Shown in pieces: positions 6,879 to 13,843 of a stretch of 17,443 bases of DNA. This DNA is from JABMRP01 sp964444795 (GTDB taxonomy: Bacteria > Planctomycetota > Planctomycetia > Pirellulales > Thermoguttaceae): NCBI GenBank assembly GCA_964444795.1, contig CAYUIQ010000194.1:1-17443 (forward strand). Reading direction: 5' to 3'. Position 1 is the stretch's first letter, and each line of letters opens with the position of its first letter. Position numbers and translations under genes: made by a program. The notes below the pieces were generated by a model. It was not told the origin of the DNA and did not search any database. It saw nothing but the letters and a program-made list of their open reading frames with translations.

Positions 6879-7688
6879 TCACGTTTCGTTGCCGGCGGAC
6901 GTTTCTGTTTCCCCGCCGCACGGCTCTTCCGGCACAGCCACCGACAGGGCCACTCCGGCGGCTTCCAGCCGGGCCGGCCAGCCGGAAGGGATCCGATCGT
7001 CGGCTACCAGCCGATCGGCCGCTTGCAGCGGACACAGGTGCGCGAGGCTCTGGCGCCCGAACTTACTGGCGTCGGCCACGACGATCACCTCGTCGGCCGC
7101 CCGCATCATTGCCTGTTCCGTCTCCACCAGCAGCAGGTTGTTGTTGAAAAACCCCTCCTCCTTAATGCCGGCCACACTGAGAACCGTCTTCCGTACCCGC
7201 ACCGTGGCGAGCATTTTGTCGGCGTAAGGCCCCATGGCCACGCCGGTTCGAGAACATATGTTTCCACCTATCAAGACTAGGTCACTGCGGTGGTCGGTTG
7301 CGAAAAGACTGGCCACCGGCAGCGAAGTGGTCACCACGCTCAGCGGCCGGCCGACCAGCAGCCGGGCGACCTCGTAGGTGGTGCTCCCTCCGTCGAAAAG
7401 GACGGTATCGCCATTGTCGATCAGCGCGGCCGTTTCCCGAGCGATTGCCCGTTTCTCCACCCATTTGGATGAGGATGCGCGGTCGAAATGCGCGAATTTG
7501 GGCGAACTTCCCGTATAAAACACCCCACCGTGTGTGCGTTTTGCCACCCCCTCTTCCTCGAAGCGTTCGAGGTCGCGTCGGATCGTCGACTCGGACACCT
7601 CCAGTTGGCTTACCAGCTCCGGCAACGCGGCAAATCGACGCAGGCGGACGAGTTCCAACAGGCGACGGCGACGTTCTTTGGCCAACAT
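6879..7688 (-). CDS. DeoR-family transcriptional regulator of the microcompartment operon
   Basis: Probable repressor that senses a sugar-phosphate intermediate and controls this operon. The 269-residue protein begins at the Met at 7688, which gives the usual DeoR start MLAKERRRRLLELV; the frame extends to 7757 but the extra residues are not typical of the family. The winged helix-turn-helix covers about residues 5-57, with the signature VSESTIRRDLERFEEEGVAKRTHGG. The DeoR sensor domain follows, with ALIDNGDTVLFDGGSTT, VVTTSLPVA, VLIGGNI, and the C-terminal VIVVADASKFGRQSLAHLCPL. It is the first gene of the operon, so it probably regulates itself too. Such a regulator heads PVM-type BMC operons; the effector is not known from the sequence. 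Confidence 0.92.
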   Translation of the reverse strand: MLAKERRRRLLELVRLRRFAALPELVSQLEVSESTIRRDLERFEEEGVAKRTHGGVFYTGSSPKFAHFDRASSSKWVEKRAIARETAALIDNGDTVLFDGGSTTYEVARLLVGRPLSVVTTSLPVASLFATDHRSDLVLIGGNICSRTGVAMGPYADKMLATVRVRKTVLSVAGIKEEGFFNNNLLLVETEQAMMRAADEVIVVADASKFGRQSLAHLCPLQAADRLVADDRIPSGWPARLEAAGVALSVAVPEEPCGGETETSAGNET

Positions 7689-7767
7689 TGCATGAGGCTC
7701 CCGGGACCGTGGACCCACTTCTTGAACGATTATCACCGATAGACTGAAAGAAAGCAAGCGTATTTAA

Positions 7768-7824
7768 TCATTGAAATGACGGATTTCTATCTACTTGCGC
7801 ATGTTCACTGGGTTATTTCCGTCA
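7768..7824. promoter_or_regulatory. Candidate operator repeats upstream of deoR
   Basis: Three symmetric elements lie 80-136 bases upstream of the deoR start. TCATT-GA-AATGA occupies 7768-7779. GAAAT-GACGG-ATTTC overlaps it at 7773-7787. TGACGGA at 7777-7783 is repeated in inverted orientation as TCCGTCA at 7818-7824. DeoR-family repressors often bind such repeats near their own promoter, so this is the most likely control site of the operon. It is a pattern-level suggestion only; I could not pick out a convincing -35/-10 pair. Confidence 0.35.
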
Positions 7825-7924
7825 ATCCACCCAAAACGGGAGGTTTGCCGTCTCGAATGCATGGGCTTCTAACGCCCCCCTGTGTGCGGGGCCACTAAGC
7901 GAAGGCAGGCCGTGTTCCGACCCG

Positions 7925-7979
7925 CGCCCAGTGCCTGTGGGGAAAAGGCGAAAGTGACGCGATCGAACGAGATGGGGTT
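7925..7979 (+). repeat. 55-base direct repeat, left copy beside assembly gap
   Basis: The 55 bases immediately left of the N run are identical to the 55 bases immediately right of it (8080-8134). They start CGCCCAGTGCCTGTGGGG and end GAGATGGGGTT. A shared end of an odd length exactly at both contig ends is what a de Bruijn assembler leaves, so this is more likely an assembly signature than two real copies. Confidence 0.9.
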
Positions 7980-8079
7980 NNNNNNNNNNNNNNNNNNNNN
8001 NNNNNNNNNNNNNNNNNNNNNNNNNNNNNNNNNNNNNNNNNNNNNNNNNNNNNNNNNNNNNNNNNNNNNNNNNNNNNNN
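7980..8079. other. Assembly gap, exactly 100 N
   Basis: One hundred consecutive undetermined bases. A run of exactly 100 is the usual placeholder for a scaffold gap of unknown size. Open frames read through it are meaningless. Confidence 0.98.
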
Positions 8080-8134
8080 CGCCCAGTGCCTGTGGGGAAA
8101 AGGCGAAAGTGACGCGATCGAACGAGATGGGGTT
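8080..8134 (+). repeat. 55-base direct repeat, right copy beside assembly gap
   Basis: Identical to 7925-7979. The rest of the intergenic region on this side (8135-8440) shows no convincing gene; it must contain the promoter of the plus-strand regulator that follows. Confidence 0.9.
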
Positions 8135-8440
8135 GAATTCGTGTGGGAAATCGGCAAGATATGTGGAGAGTCTGAGCCACACCCATTTTCCCGCGATTGG
8201 CACCGGCACCCCAACCACCCGGCGGAATGAACATCCGCCACTAAACGCTCCGTTGTCAGCGCCCAGCTTATTTCGTAGCGTACCCCCCCTGGCATCGCTT
8301 ATACCGTCTGCCCCGGGGAAGTGGCGCTCGGGACTGGCATTGCCGGCACGGAACGGCTAGGATGGACGGTTTGAATGATGGGTCGCCTGGGCAATCACAC
8401 CTATCGGGCGCGGGGAATCCTATCGGCGAGGCAGAATCGG

Positions 8441-9088
8441 ATGGACGAGGTATCGATCAGTCCGGCTGCGATGCGCATCGTGAAACTCCTGGTCGGCAAA
8501 CCGCCTCAGAGTATTGCCGACCTGATCGATGCCACCGGTGTCACGCGGACTGCGGTGACGGAGCAGCTCAATGAGTTGTCCGGTAGCGGTTTCATCGAGC
8601 GATGCACCGAGCGACTCACGGGCCGGGGACGCCCGCGTTACCTCTACGCCGCGACCGACGCCGCCCTTTCGGCCTTGTTCGCCGGGTATCAGGGCATGTT
8701 GGTTCCGGCCATCTGGAGGGCGATCGACGAGGTCGGCGGCGAGGATCTGACCGGTGAGGTGCTGGAAAAAGTCAGCGCGGCGATGGCCGCTCATTACAGG
8801 TCCCAAATCACGGCTAAACAACCGGAAGGACGACTTCGACAGCTTGGGAAGATCCTCGGCAACGAGGGGGGGTTGGTCGAAGTGGTTGCCCGAAACGGCA
8901 AGATGGTGATGAAGAAACGGAGTTGTCCGTTCATCAGCATGCTCGACGAGAATCGCAACGTCTGCTGTGTTGACCAGCAGATGATGGCCGCGATCGTCGG
9001 ATCGAAAGTGCGCCGAACCAGTTGCCGACTGGAAGGCTCTCACTGCTGCACGTTCGAGGTTCGCCGGAGCAGGCGGCGAAAGAAATGA
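8441..9088 (+). CDS. SufR-like winged-helix regulator with Fe-S type cysteine cluster
   Basis: Probable metal- or redox-sensing transcription factor. From the Met at 8441 it has 215 residues; an earlier in-frame Met at 8375 is possible, but the later start gives the short N-terminus usual for this family. Residues about 10-70 form a MarR/ArsR-like winged helix (IADLIDATGVTRTAVTEQLNEL, then GRGRPRYLYAAT for the wing). The C-terminal part carries Cys162, Cys175/176, Cys195 and Cys202/203, in CPFISM, NVCCVD, RTSCRLEGSHCC. This resembles the Fe-S cluster ligand pattern of SufR. It lies 157 bases upstream of the multiheme cytochrome gene on the same strand and is divergent from the BMC operon, so it may sense iron or redox state and control the cytochrome. 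There is no suf operon in the window, so its true target is unclear. Confidence 0.85.
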   Translation: MDEVSISPAAMRIVKLLVGKPPQSIADLIDATGVTRTAVTEQLNELSGSGFIERCTERLTGRGRPRYLYAATDAALSALFAGYQGMLVPAIWRAIDEVGGEDLTGEVLEKVSAAMAAHYRSQITAKQPEGRLRQLGKILGNEGGLVEVVARNGKMVMKKRSCPFISMLDENRNVCCVDQQMMAAIVGSKVRRTSCRLEGSHCCTFEVRRSRRRKK

Positions 9089-9245
9089 ATGTACTTGGCA
9101 CCCGCCCGCGAGACCCCGATTGCACCGAAGCAACACGTCGGCACGGGGAATCGGCGTGCCGTCGCGCGTGGGCCGAGGCGCGCCGTCGCCGTTGCGGACC
9201 GCTTCGGCCCTCCTGATATCGCTCTTCCTTTCCGGGCCGCTCGCC

Positions 9246-11837
9246 ATGCTCCGCCGATTGACAACTCGCATCGTGCTGATCCCCTTGAGCCTGGCCGGGG
9301 TGGCAGCCATTCTCGTGGCGGCCGACTGGTGGTTCGGATTTCCCGAAGGACGAACCGTGCACTACGTGGGCCGGGAGAAATGTGCCGAGTGCCACCAGGA
9401 GCAGATGGAGCAGTGGACCGGATCCGACCACGACCGGGCGATGGACTTGGCCACGCCGGAAACGGTGCTGGGGGATTTCAACGACCGGCAATTCACGCAC
9501 GTCGGCGTCACCTCGACGATGTCCCGCCGCGGCGACAAGTTCTTGGTGGAGACCGACGGCCCGACGGGCGAAATGACCACCTTCGAAGTGAAGTACGTGT
9601 TCGGTGTCCGCCCCTTGCAGCAATACATGGTCGAGTTTCCCGAGGCCGTGAAACTTCTCGACGGGTCGACGATGCCCGCCGGCAGCGTGCAGTGCTTGCC
9701 GTTGGCCTGGGACACGGAAGGGGGGCGCTGGTTTCATTTGTATCCCGACGAGGAGAAACTCCCGGCCGGCGACCAACTGCACTGGACCGGCGCCTTGCAG
9801 AACTGGAACTACATGTGCGCCGAGTGCCATTCGACCAATCTGAAGAAAAACCACGACGTCGAGAGCCATGCGTACGACACGACCTGGTCGGAGATCGATG
9901 TTAGCTGCGAAACCTGCCACGGCCCGGGCAGCTTGCACGTGGAATTGGCCGAGTCGAAGAGTCTCTTTTGGGATCGCCGCTACGGTTTCGGGCTGGTGAA
10001 TCTCAAGGGCGAAAACCCTCGTGCGGAGATCGAAACGTGCGCGCCGTGCCATTCGCGGCGCCGAATCGTCTACCCGGCCAACCGTGACGGCGAGGTTTTC
10101 ACGCAAGAGGCACCCGAGTTTCTCGACCACTATCTGCCCGAGTTGCTCGACCGCGAGTTGTATTATGCCGACGGACAGATCCTCGACGAGGATTACGTCT
10201 ACGGCTCGTTCCTGCAAAGCCGGATGTATCGCGAGAAGGTCCGCTGCACCGACTGCCACGATCCGCACACCGCGCGGGTCAAGTTTGCCGACAACCGGCT
10301 CTGCGGCCAGTGCCACACGCCGACCTCCAAGTACGACGACCCCTCGCACCACCATCACCCCGACCCGTCGGAGACGAGAACCACGCGGGTGGGGACCGAA
10401 CGGTCGGGCACCGAGTGTGTCGAATGTCACATGCCGGAAACCCACTATATGGTGGTCGATCCGCGGCGCGATCATAGCATTCGCGTCCCGCGTCCCGATT
10501 TGACCGTGTCGCTGGGGATTCCCAACGCCTGCAACGGCTGTCACAACGACGAGTCGAAGGGCGAGACACCCCAGTGGGCGGCGGAGAAAGTCGAGGAGTG
10601 GTACGGACCCAAGCCCAAGGGAACTCCGCCTCATTTCGCCTACGCGATTGCCGCCGGAAGGAGGCGCGACCCCCAGGGGATCAAGCCGCTGGGCGCGCTG
10701 ATGAAACGCACCGACACCAGCGTGGTGGTTCGAGCCAGCGCGCTGCTCCTGCTGGCCGACTATCCACCCGACAACATCGAAGCGGCCCAAATGGCCGAGT
10801 CGGCCGCGTTTCGGGTGCTCAAGAACGACGAGGAAGACGCCTTGGTACGAGTGGCGGCGGTGCGAGCATTGGAAAACGCTCGACCCGATGAATGGGCCGC
10901 CTACCGGCAAATCCGCGTCGTCCGCGACCAGGTGCGCCTTTTCGAGTCGAGCGACGATCCCGGGCAGCGCGAGCGCCTCATGGAAACTCTCCGCGGCACC
11001 CCGCGCGAATTGATCCGCATCGCCCAGAGCAAAGGCGATGTCCTGGCGCGGTTCGACGGACTGAGAAGAATTCGTGATCGCCTGACGATACTGCTGGGCG
11101 ACGAGATCCGCGCGGTTCGATGCGAGGCCGCCCGTGTGTTGAGCGGCCTGGGGTCGGACGCGATCGCCCGCGCCGACATGGACGCCTTCCAGGCCGCGCT
11201 CGATGAGTACGTAACCGCGCAGCGAGCGGTCGACGATCGCCCGGAAGCACACATCAACATGGCCCTGATCCACGACAATCTCAACCGGCCGGACCAAACC
11301 GAGGAGGCCTATCTCACGGCCATCCGGCTCCGCCCCCAATCGGTCGCGGCAAGAAATAATCTCGCCCTGTTCTACGACACCGGCGGCCAAACGGACAAAG
11401 CCGTGGCACAACTACGCGAGATCATCAAGATTGAACCCGAGTGGTCGCAAGCCCATTACTCGTTGGGACTCGCCTTGGCCGCCGACGAAGAACGCCTGGC
11501 GGAAGCCGTTGAATGTTTCACCAAAGCCTCCCAATTGGATCCCAACCACCCGCGTCTCCACTACAACCGCGGCTTGGCGCTGCAGCGTCTGGGGAAGCCG
11601 GAGGAAGCCGAACAGGCGCTCTTGACCGCCCGAAATCTGAATCTCCGCGATCCCGACTATCCCCGCGCCCTGGCCATACTCAACGTGCAACAAGAGCAGT
11701 GGAAACGAGCGGAGATGTTCGCCCGGGCAGTGCTCGAAGTCGCTCCCGGCGATCCCCAAGCCACCGCCCTGTTGCAGGAACTACAGTCGCGCCCCCAACC
11801 GCAAGAGAAGCCGTCGGCGGAGCCCGAGGCACTGTAG
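9246..11837 (+). CDS. Membrane-anchored octahaem c-type cytochrome with HEAT-like and TPR domains
   Basis: Probable periplasmic electron-transfer protein or oxidoreductase. The 863-residue product starts at 9246, where MLRRLTTRIVLIPLSLAG gives a short basic stretch plus one hydrophobic segment (signal peptide or anchor); an upstream in-frame ATG at 9120 would put this 42 residues inside. Eight CxxCH haem motifs occur at about residues 46 (CAECH), 191 (CAECH), 221 (CETCH), 265 (CAPCH), 334 (CTDCH), 353 (CGQCH), 391 (CVECH) and 429 (CNGCH). Residues about 485-640 are Ala/Leu-rich helical repeats of HEAT type (VVVRASALLLLADY). Residues about 665-850 hold at least four TPR units (AHINMALIHDNLNRPDQTEEAY, ARNNLALFYDTGG, AHYSLGLALA, LHYNRGLALQRLG). 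Similar haem-TPR fusions are known in Planctomycetes as unassigned proteins. The electron donor and substrate cannot be told from the sequence. Confidence 0.9.
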   Translation: MLRRLTTRIVLIPLSLAGVAAILVAADWWFGFPEGRTVHYVGREKCAECHQEQMEQWTGSDHDRAMDLATPETVLGDFNDRQFTHVGVTSTMSRRGDKFLVETDGPTGEMTTFEVKYVFGVRPLQQYMVEFPEAVKLLDGSTMPAGSVQCLPLAWDTEGGRWFHLYPDEEKLPAGDQLHWTGALQNWNYMCAECHSTNLKKNHDVESHAYDTTWSEIDVSCETCHGPGSLHVELAESKSLFWDRRYGFGLVNLKGENPRAEIETCAPCHSRRRIVYPANRDGEVFTQEAPEFLDHYLPELLDRELYYADGQILDEDYVYGSFLQSRMYREKVRCTDCHDPHTARVKFADNRLCGQCHTPTSKYDDPSHHHHPDPSETRTTRVGTERSGTECVECHMPETHYMVVDPRRDHSIRVPRPDLTVSLGIPNACNGCHNDESKGETPQWAAEKVEEWYGPKPKGTPPHFAYAIAAGRRRDPQGIKPLGALMKRTDTSVVVRASALLLLADYPPDNIEAAQMAESAAFRVLKNDEEDALVRVAAVRALENARPDEWAAYRQIRVVRDQVRLFESSDDPGQRERLMETLRGTPRELIRIAQSKGDVLARFDGLRRIRDRLTILLGDEIRAVRCEAARVLSGLGSDAIARADMDAFQAALDEYVTAQRAVDDRPEAHINMALIHDNLNRPDQTEEAYLTAIRLRPQSVAARNNLALFYDTGGQTDKAVAQLREIIKIEPEWSQAHYSLGLALAADEERLAEAVECFTKASQLDPNHPRLHYNRGLALQRLGKPEEAEQALLTARNLNLRDPDYPRALAILNVQQEQWKRAEMFARAVLEVAPGDPQATALLQELQSRPQPQEKPSAEPEAL

Positions 11838-11844
11838 TCGGTGG

Positions 11845-12108
11845 TTACCCCCCGCCGAAAGCCGGCAAGAGATTCACCTGGCTGTTGGGACACACGGGCG
11901 TGGAGAGCCCCCGGGCGGCGATCTTTCCGTCAACCGTGACCGCCACGGTCGGGCTCAATTGGTCGCCGTTGAGTACCCGGTGGGCGAATCCCGGGAAGGC
12001 GCCATCCAGCGCGTCGATAACCTCGGCTAGCGTCGTGCCATCGACTTCCGCGTTCCGCGTTCCGCCGGTCAGGTCTTTGAGCAACAGGGGAATGGAAACG
12101 GTGGCCAT
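11845..12108 (-). CDS. Small MoaD/ThiS-like ubiquitin-fold sulfur carrier
   Basis: Likely a beta-grasp sulfur-carrier protein, the kind that is activated by an E1-like enzyme and gives sulfur to molybdopterin, thiamine or a siderophore-type product. From the Met at 12108 it has 87 residues, the usual length. It begins MATVSIPLLLKDLTGG, contains the family helix region TTLAEVIDALDGAFPGFAHRV, the VAVTVDGK segment, and ends LLPAFGGG with the terminal Gly-Gly that is thiocarboxylated in active members. An in-frame upstream Met at 12144 would add 12 residues. It converges on the cytochrome gene with seven bases between stops. No moaE, moeB or thi gene lies nearby, so its pathway is undetermined. 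Confidence 0.82.
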   Translation of the reverse strand: MATVSIPLLLKDLTGGTRNAEVDGTTLAEVIDALDGAFPGFAHRVLNGDQLSPTVAVTVDGKIAARGLSTPVCPNSQVNLLPAFGGG

Positions 12109-12144
12109 GTCTTCGACCGTTGGTGGTGTGGTGTCAATTCCCAC

Positions 12145-12517
12145 TATCGTACCGGCGAGGCTGCCGCCAGGCCAGTCGCGGTCCGTGATGCCTGTCTTAT
12201 CCTGGCGCTGGTGCCGGTGTCACGCAACACCCCTAGAATCGGTGTAACCGTTACATCCGACGACGGAACTGCCATACTCACGCAAGTTCCCTGTTTCACG
12301 TAAACATGCCAGCTTGACAGAAGCTGAAGTTGACCTAGGTTATCAGTGTCGGCCGAGAGACGTGCAATGTTTCCAGCCGGCCATAAATAAGGCTTTCTCA
12401 CCCCCGTGTTTTGGGCAGGGCCACGTGTTCTACGTGGCTCCGCCCTTTTCTTGATACACCGGGGAGCGGCGTCGCTGCCGCGGGGGACACTTACACCGGA
12501 GATGGGCCGGTCATCGG
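12145..12517. other. Gene-poor region upstream of the acidic-protein operon
   Basis: I see no convincing gene. A 126-codon frame on the minus strand (12144-12524) has unlikely composition and no recognisable domain. The region holds the hairpin at 12413-12445. GC content is visibly lower around 12270-12400 than in the neighbouring genes, as expected for non-coding sequence. Confidence 0.6.
12413..12449 (+). terminator. Terminator-like hairpin
   Basis: GGGCAGGGCCACGT (12413-12426) pairs with ACGTGGCTCCGCCC (12432-12445) across a five-base GTTCT loop, with two non-Watson-Crick positions, and TTTTCTT follows on the plus strand. The shape is that of an intrinsic terminator. No plus-strand gene ends just before it: the cytochrome stops at 11837, with a minus-strand gene in between. 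So it may instead be a REP-like palindrome or the end of a small RNA. Confidence 0.5.
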
Positions 12518-12546
12518 TTGACAAAACGGCGCCGGATGACTATAGA
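12518..12546 (+). promoter_or_regulatory. Near-consensus sigma70 promoter
   Basis: TTGACA (12518-12523) matches the -35 consensus exactly. It is followed by a 17-base spacer and TATAGA (12541-12546), one or two bases from TATAAT. The start of transcription would be near 12553. It points to the acidic-protein gene and, downstream, the purine nucleoside phosphorylase. It is the clearest promoter in the window. Confidence 0.75.
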
Positions 12547-12561
12547 ATTCTCCTGACCCGT

Positions 12562-12602
12562 GGCCGGGGAGAAGGAATCGCGAAGCAATCGCTCTCCCGG
12601 CC
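12562..12602 (+). promoter_or_regulatory. Structured 5' leader hairpin
   Basis: GGCCGGGgAGA (12562-12572) pairs with TCTCCCGGCC (12593-12602), ten base pairs with a single bulged G. A second short stem, GCGA/TCGC (12580-12583 with 12589-12592), stacks directly on the right arm. The hairpin lies wholly in the predicted leader, between the start site near 12553 and the start codon at 12641, and leaves the ribosome site free. It matches no riboswitch class I know; it could stabilise the message. Confidence 0.55.
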
Positions 12603-12640
12603 GATCCGATCTTGGTTTTCCGATCGTCGAGGACAATGAC

Positions 12641-12910
12641 ATGTTGCTAGAAACCAATGCCATCTGGACACCATGCATTCCGGCGGGCTTGCCCCGTGAG
12701 GGGACGGACTTGATTGTCGCCACCGGCGGTTGCGTCGCGGACGCGCTGAGCGGAAACGATCTCGACGGAGACGATCTCGATGGCGATGATTTCGACGAGG
12801 ATGATTTCGACGACGATTTCGACGACGACTTCGAGGAAGAGTTCGACGACCTGGATGCCGACGACCTGGACGACGACGACCTGGACGATGACGACCTAGA
12901 CGAGTTCTGA
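12641..12910 (+). CDS. Very acidic Asp-rich small protein, function unknown
   Basis: Not a recognised family. I chose the Met at 12641 because GAGG precedes it at good spacing and the earlier Met at 12560 falls inside the predicted leader, next to the promoter. The 89-residue protein has an ordinary N-terminal part (about 1-38, MLLETNAIWTPCIPAGLPRE with Cys12 and Cys31). It is followed by a 50-residue tail in which 35 residues are Asp or Glu. Single Leu or Phe residues recur in it at positions 41, 46, 51, 56, 60, 64, 68, 71, 76, 81, 86 and 89, so the spacing is 5, then 4, then 5 again. The isoelectric point must be extremely low. Such a tail could bind calcium or other cations, or a basic partner. 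It is followed after 52 bases by the phosphorylase gene and appears to share its promoter. Confidence 0.72.
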   Translation: MLLETNAIWTPCIPAGLPREGTDLIVATGGCVADALSGNDLDGDDLDGDDFDEDDFDDDFDDDFEEEFDDLDADDLDDDDLDDDDLDEF

Positions 12911-12962
12911 CGAATTCCGGCGAGTTCTCGGGCGCGCTGGAGGTATTTTCACGGGAATAATC

Positions 12963-13784
12963 ATGCTGCAACTTGCTGCCCAGGTGGAAGAGGCCATCGA
13001 AGTCGTTCGCAACCAGTGGAAGGGTAAGCCGCGGGTTGGAATCGTTTTGGGAACCGGTTTGGGGGGGCTGGCCGCGGAAATTCAGGCCGAGGCGACCTTG
13101 CCGTACGGGTTGATTCCCCACTTCCCCCAGTCGACGGCCGTTGGCCATGCCGGGCAGTTGGTCTGCGGGCGGCTCCAGGACACCGACGTGGTAGCCATGG
13201 ACGGCCGATTTCACGCCTACGAGGGCTATTCCTACCGGCAGATCACCTTCCCGGTGCGCGTGATGAAGGCCCTGGGGGCCGATCTGCTGATCGTCTCCAA
13301 TGCGTGCGGCGGCCTGAATCCGCAATATCGCCGCGGCGACGTCATGGTGATCGAAGATCACATCAATCTGATGTCGGGCAACCCGCTAATCGGCGTGAAC
13401 GACGACTCGCTGGGCCCCCGTTTTCCCGACATGATTGCCCCGTACGACCCCGATCTGATCGAAAAGGCTCTGGAAATCGCCCGGCGGGAGAACTTTCCCG
13501 CCCATCGGGGTGTCTACAGTGCGGTCACCGGGCCGAACCTGGAAACCCGGGCCGAGTATCGCTTCCTGCGTACCATCGGGGCCGACGTGGTGGGTATGTC
13601 GACCGTCCCCGAGGTCTTGGTGGCCGTTCATGCCTCGATGCGGGTACTGGGGCTCTCGATCGTCACCGACATGTGCCTGCCCGACGCCTTACAGCCGGCA
13701 GTGATCGAAGAGATCATCGACACGGCCAACGCGGCGGAGCCCAACTTGCGGAAGATCGTGCTGGGCATCCTGGCAGGCCTGTGA
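12963..13784 (+). CDS. punA: Purine nucleoside phosphorylase, trimeric class
   Basis: Splits purine nucleosides with phosphate into base and (deoxy)ribose-1-phosphate in the salvage pathway, in the cytosol. The 273-residue protein matches the trimeric PNP/MTAP family in length. Motifs are VLGTGLGG (phosphate loop), GHAG, GRFHAYEGYSY (His84), SNACGGLN, TGPNLETRAEYR with Glu194 (equivalent to human PNP Glu201) and GMSTVPEV. The base-recognition Asn of human PNP (Asn243, in ITN) corresponds to Asp236 here, in SIVTDMCLP. MTAP enzymes also have Asp at this place and use 6-aminopurines. The gene follows the acidic-protein gene by 52 bases, with GGGA seven bases before the start, and is followed by hairpins and a terminator. 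Family is certain; preference for guanosine/inosine or adenosine-type substrates is open. Confidence 0.94.
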   Translation: MLQLAAQVEEAIEVVRNQWKGKPRVGIVLGTGLGGLAAEIQAEATLPYGLIPHFPQSTAVGHAGQLVCGRLQDTDVVAMDGRFHAYEGYSYRQITFPVRVMKALGADLLIVSNACGGLNPQYRRGDVMVIEDHINLMSGNPLIGVNDDSLGPRFPDMIAPYDPDLIEKALEIARRENFPAHRGVYSAVTGPNLETRAEYRFLRTIGADVVGMSTVPEVLVAVHASMRVLGLSIVTDMCLPDALQPAVIEEIIDTANAAEPNLRKIVLGILAGL

Positions 13785-13793
13785 GAGAAGCGT

Positions 13794-13823
13794 GTGCCAC
13801 CGCTTGCTTGCAGGCAGTGGTAC
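13794..13823. repeat. Small imperfect palindrome after the phosphorylase gene
   Basis: GTGCCAC (13794-13800) pairs with GTGGTAC (13817-13823); after one mismatch a second stem GCTTG/CAGGC continues to a four-base CTTG loop. It starts ten bases after the punA stop. It lacks a T-run and resembles REP-type palindromes. It lies just before the true terminator. Confidence 0.5.
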
Positions 13824-13843
13824 CCCTTTCCGATTGAAAAACT

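Noticed and set aside
7925..8134. Two repeats around the gap as a CRISPR or transposon terminal repeat
   Set aside because: Only two copies, direct, with no spacer sequence known and no transposase; assembly artefact explains it better.
7822..8295. Open frames crossing the N gap
   Set aside because: They read through 100 undetermined bases and through a duplicated 55-mer; no domain is visible.
8934..11411. 825-codon open frame on the minus strand
   Set aside because: Antisense shadow of the multiheme cytochrome, whose haem motifs and TPRs show that the plus strand is coding.
12144..12524. 126-codon minus-strand frame in the gene-poor region
   Set aside because: No domain and no ribosome site; it covers the hairpin and overlaps the sigma70 promoter of the opposite strand.
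12540..13361. 273-codon minus-strand frame with Arg-rich repeats
   Set aside because: The Arg/His-rich stretch is only the reverse reading of the Asp codons of the acidic protein; the rest is antisense to punA.
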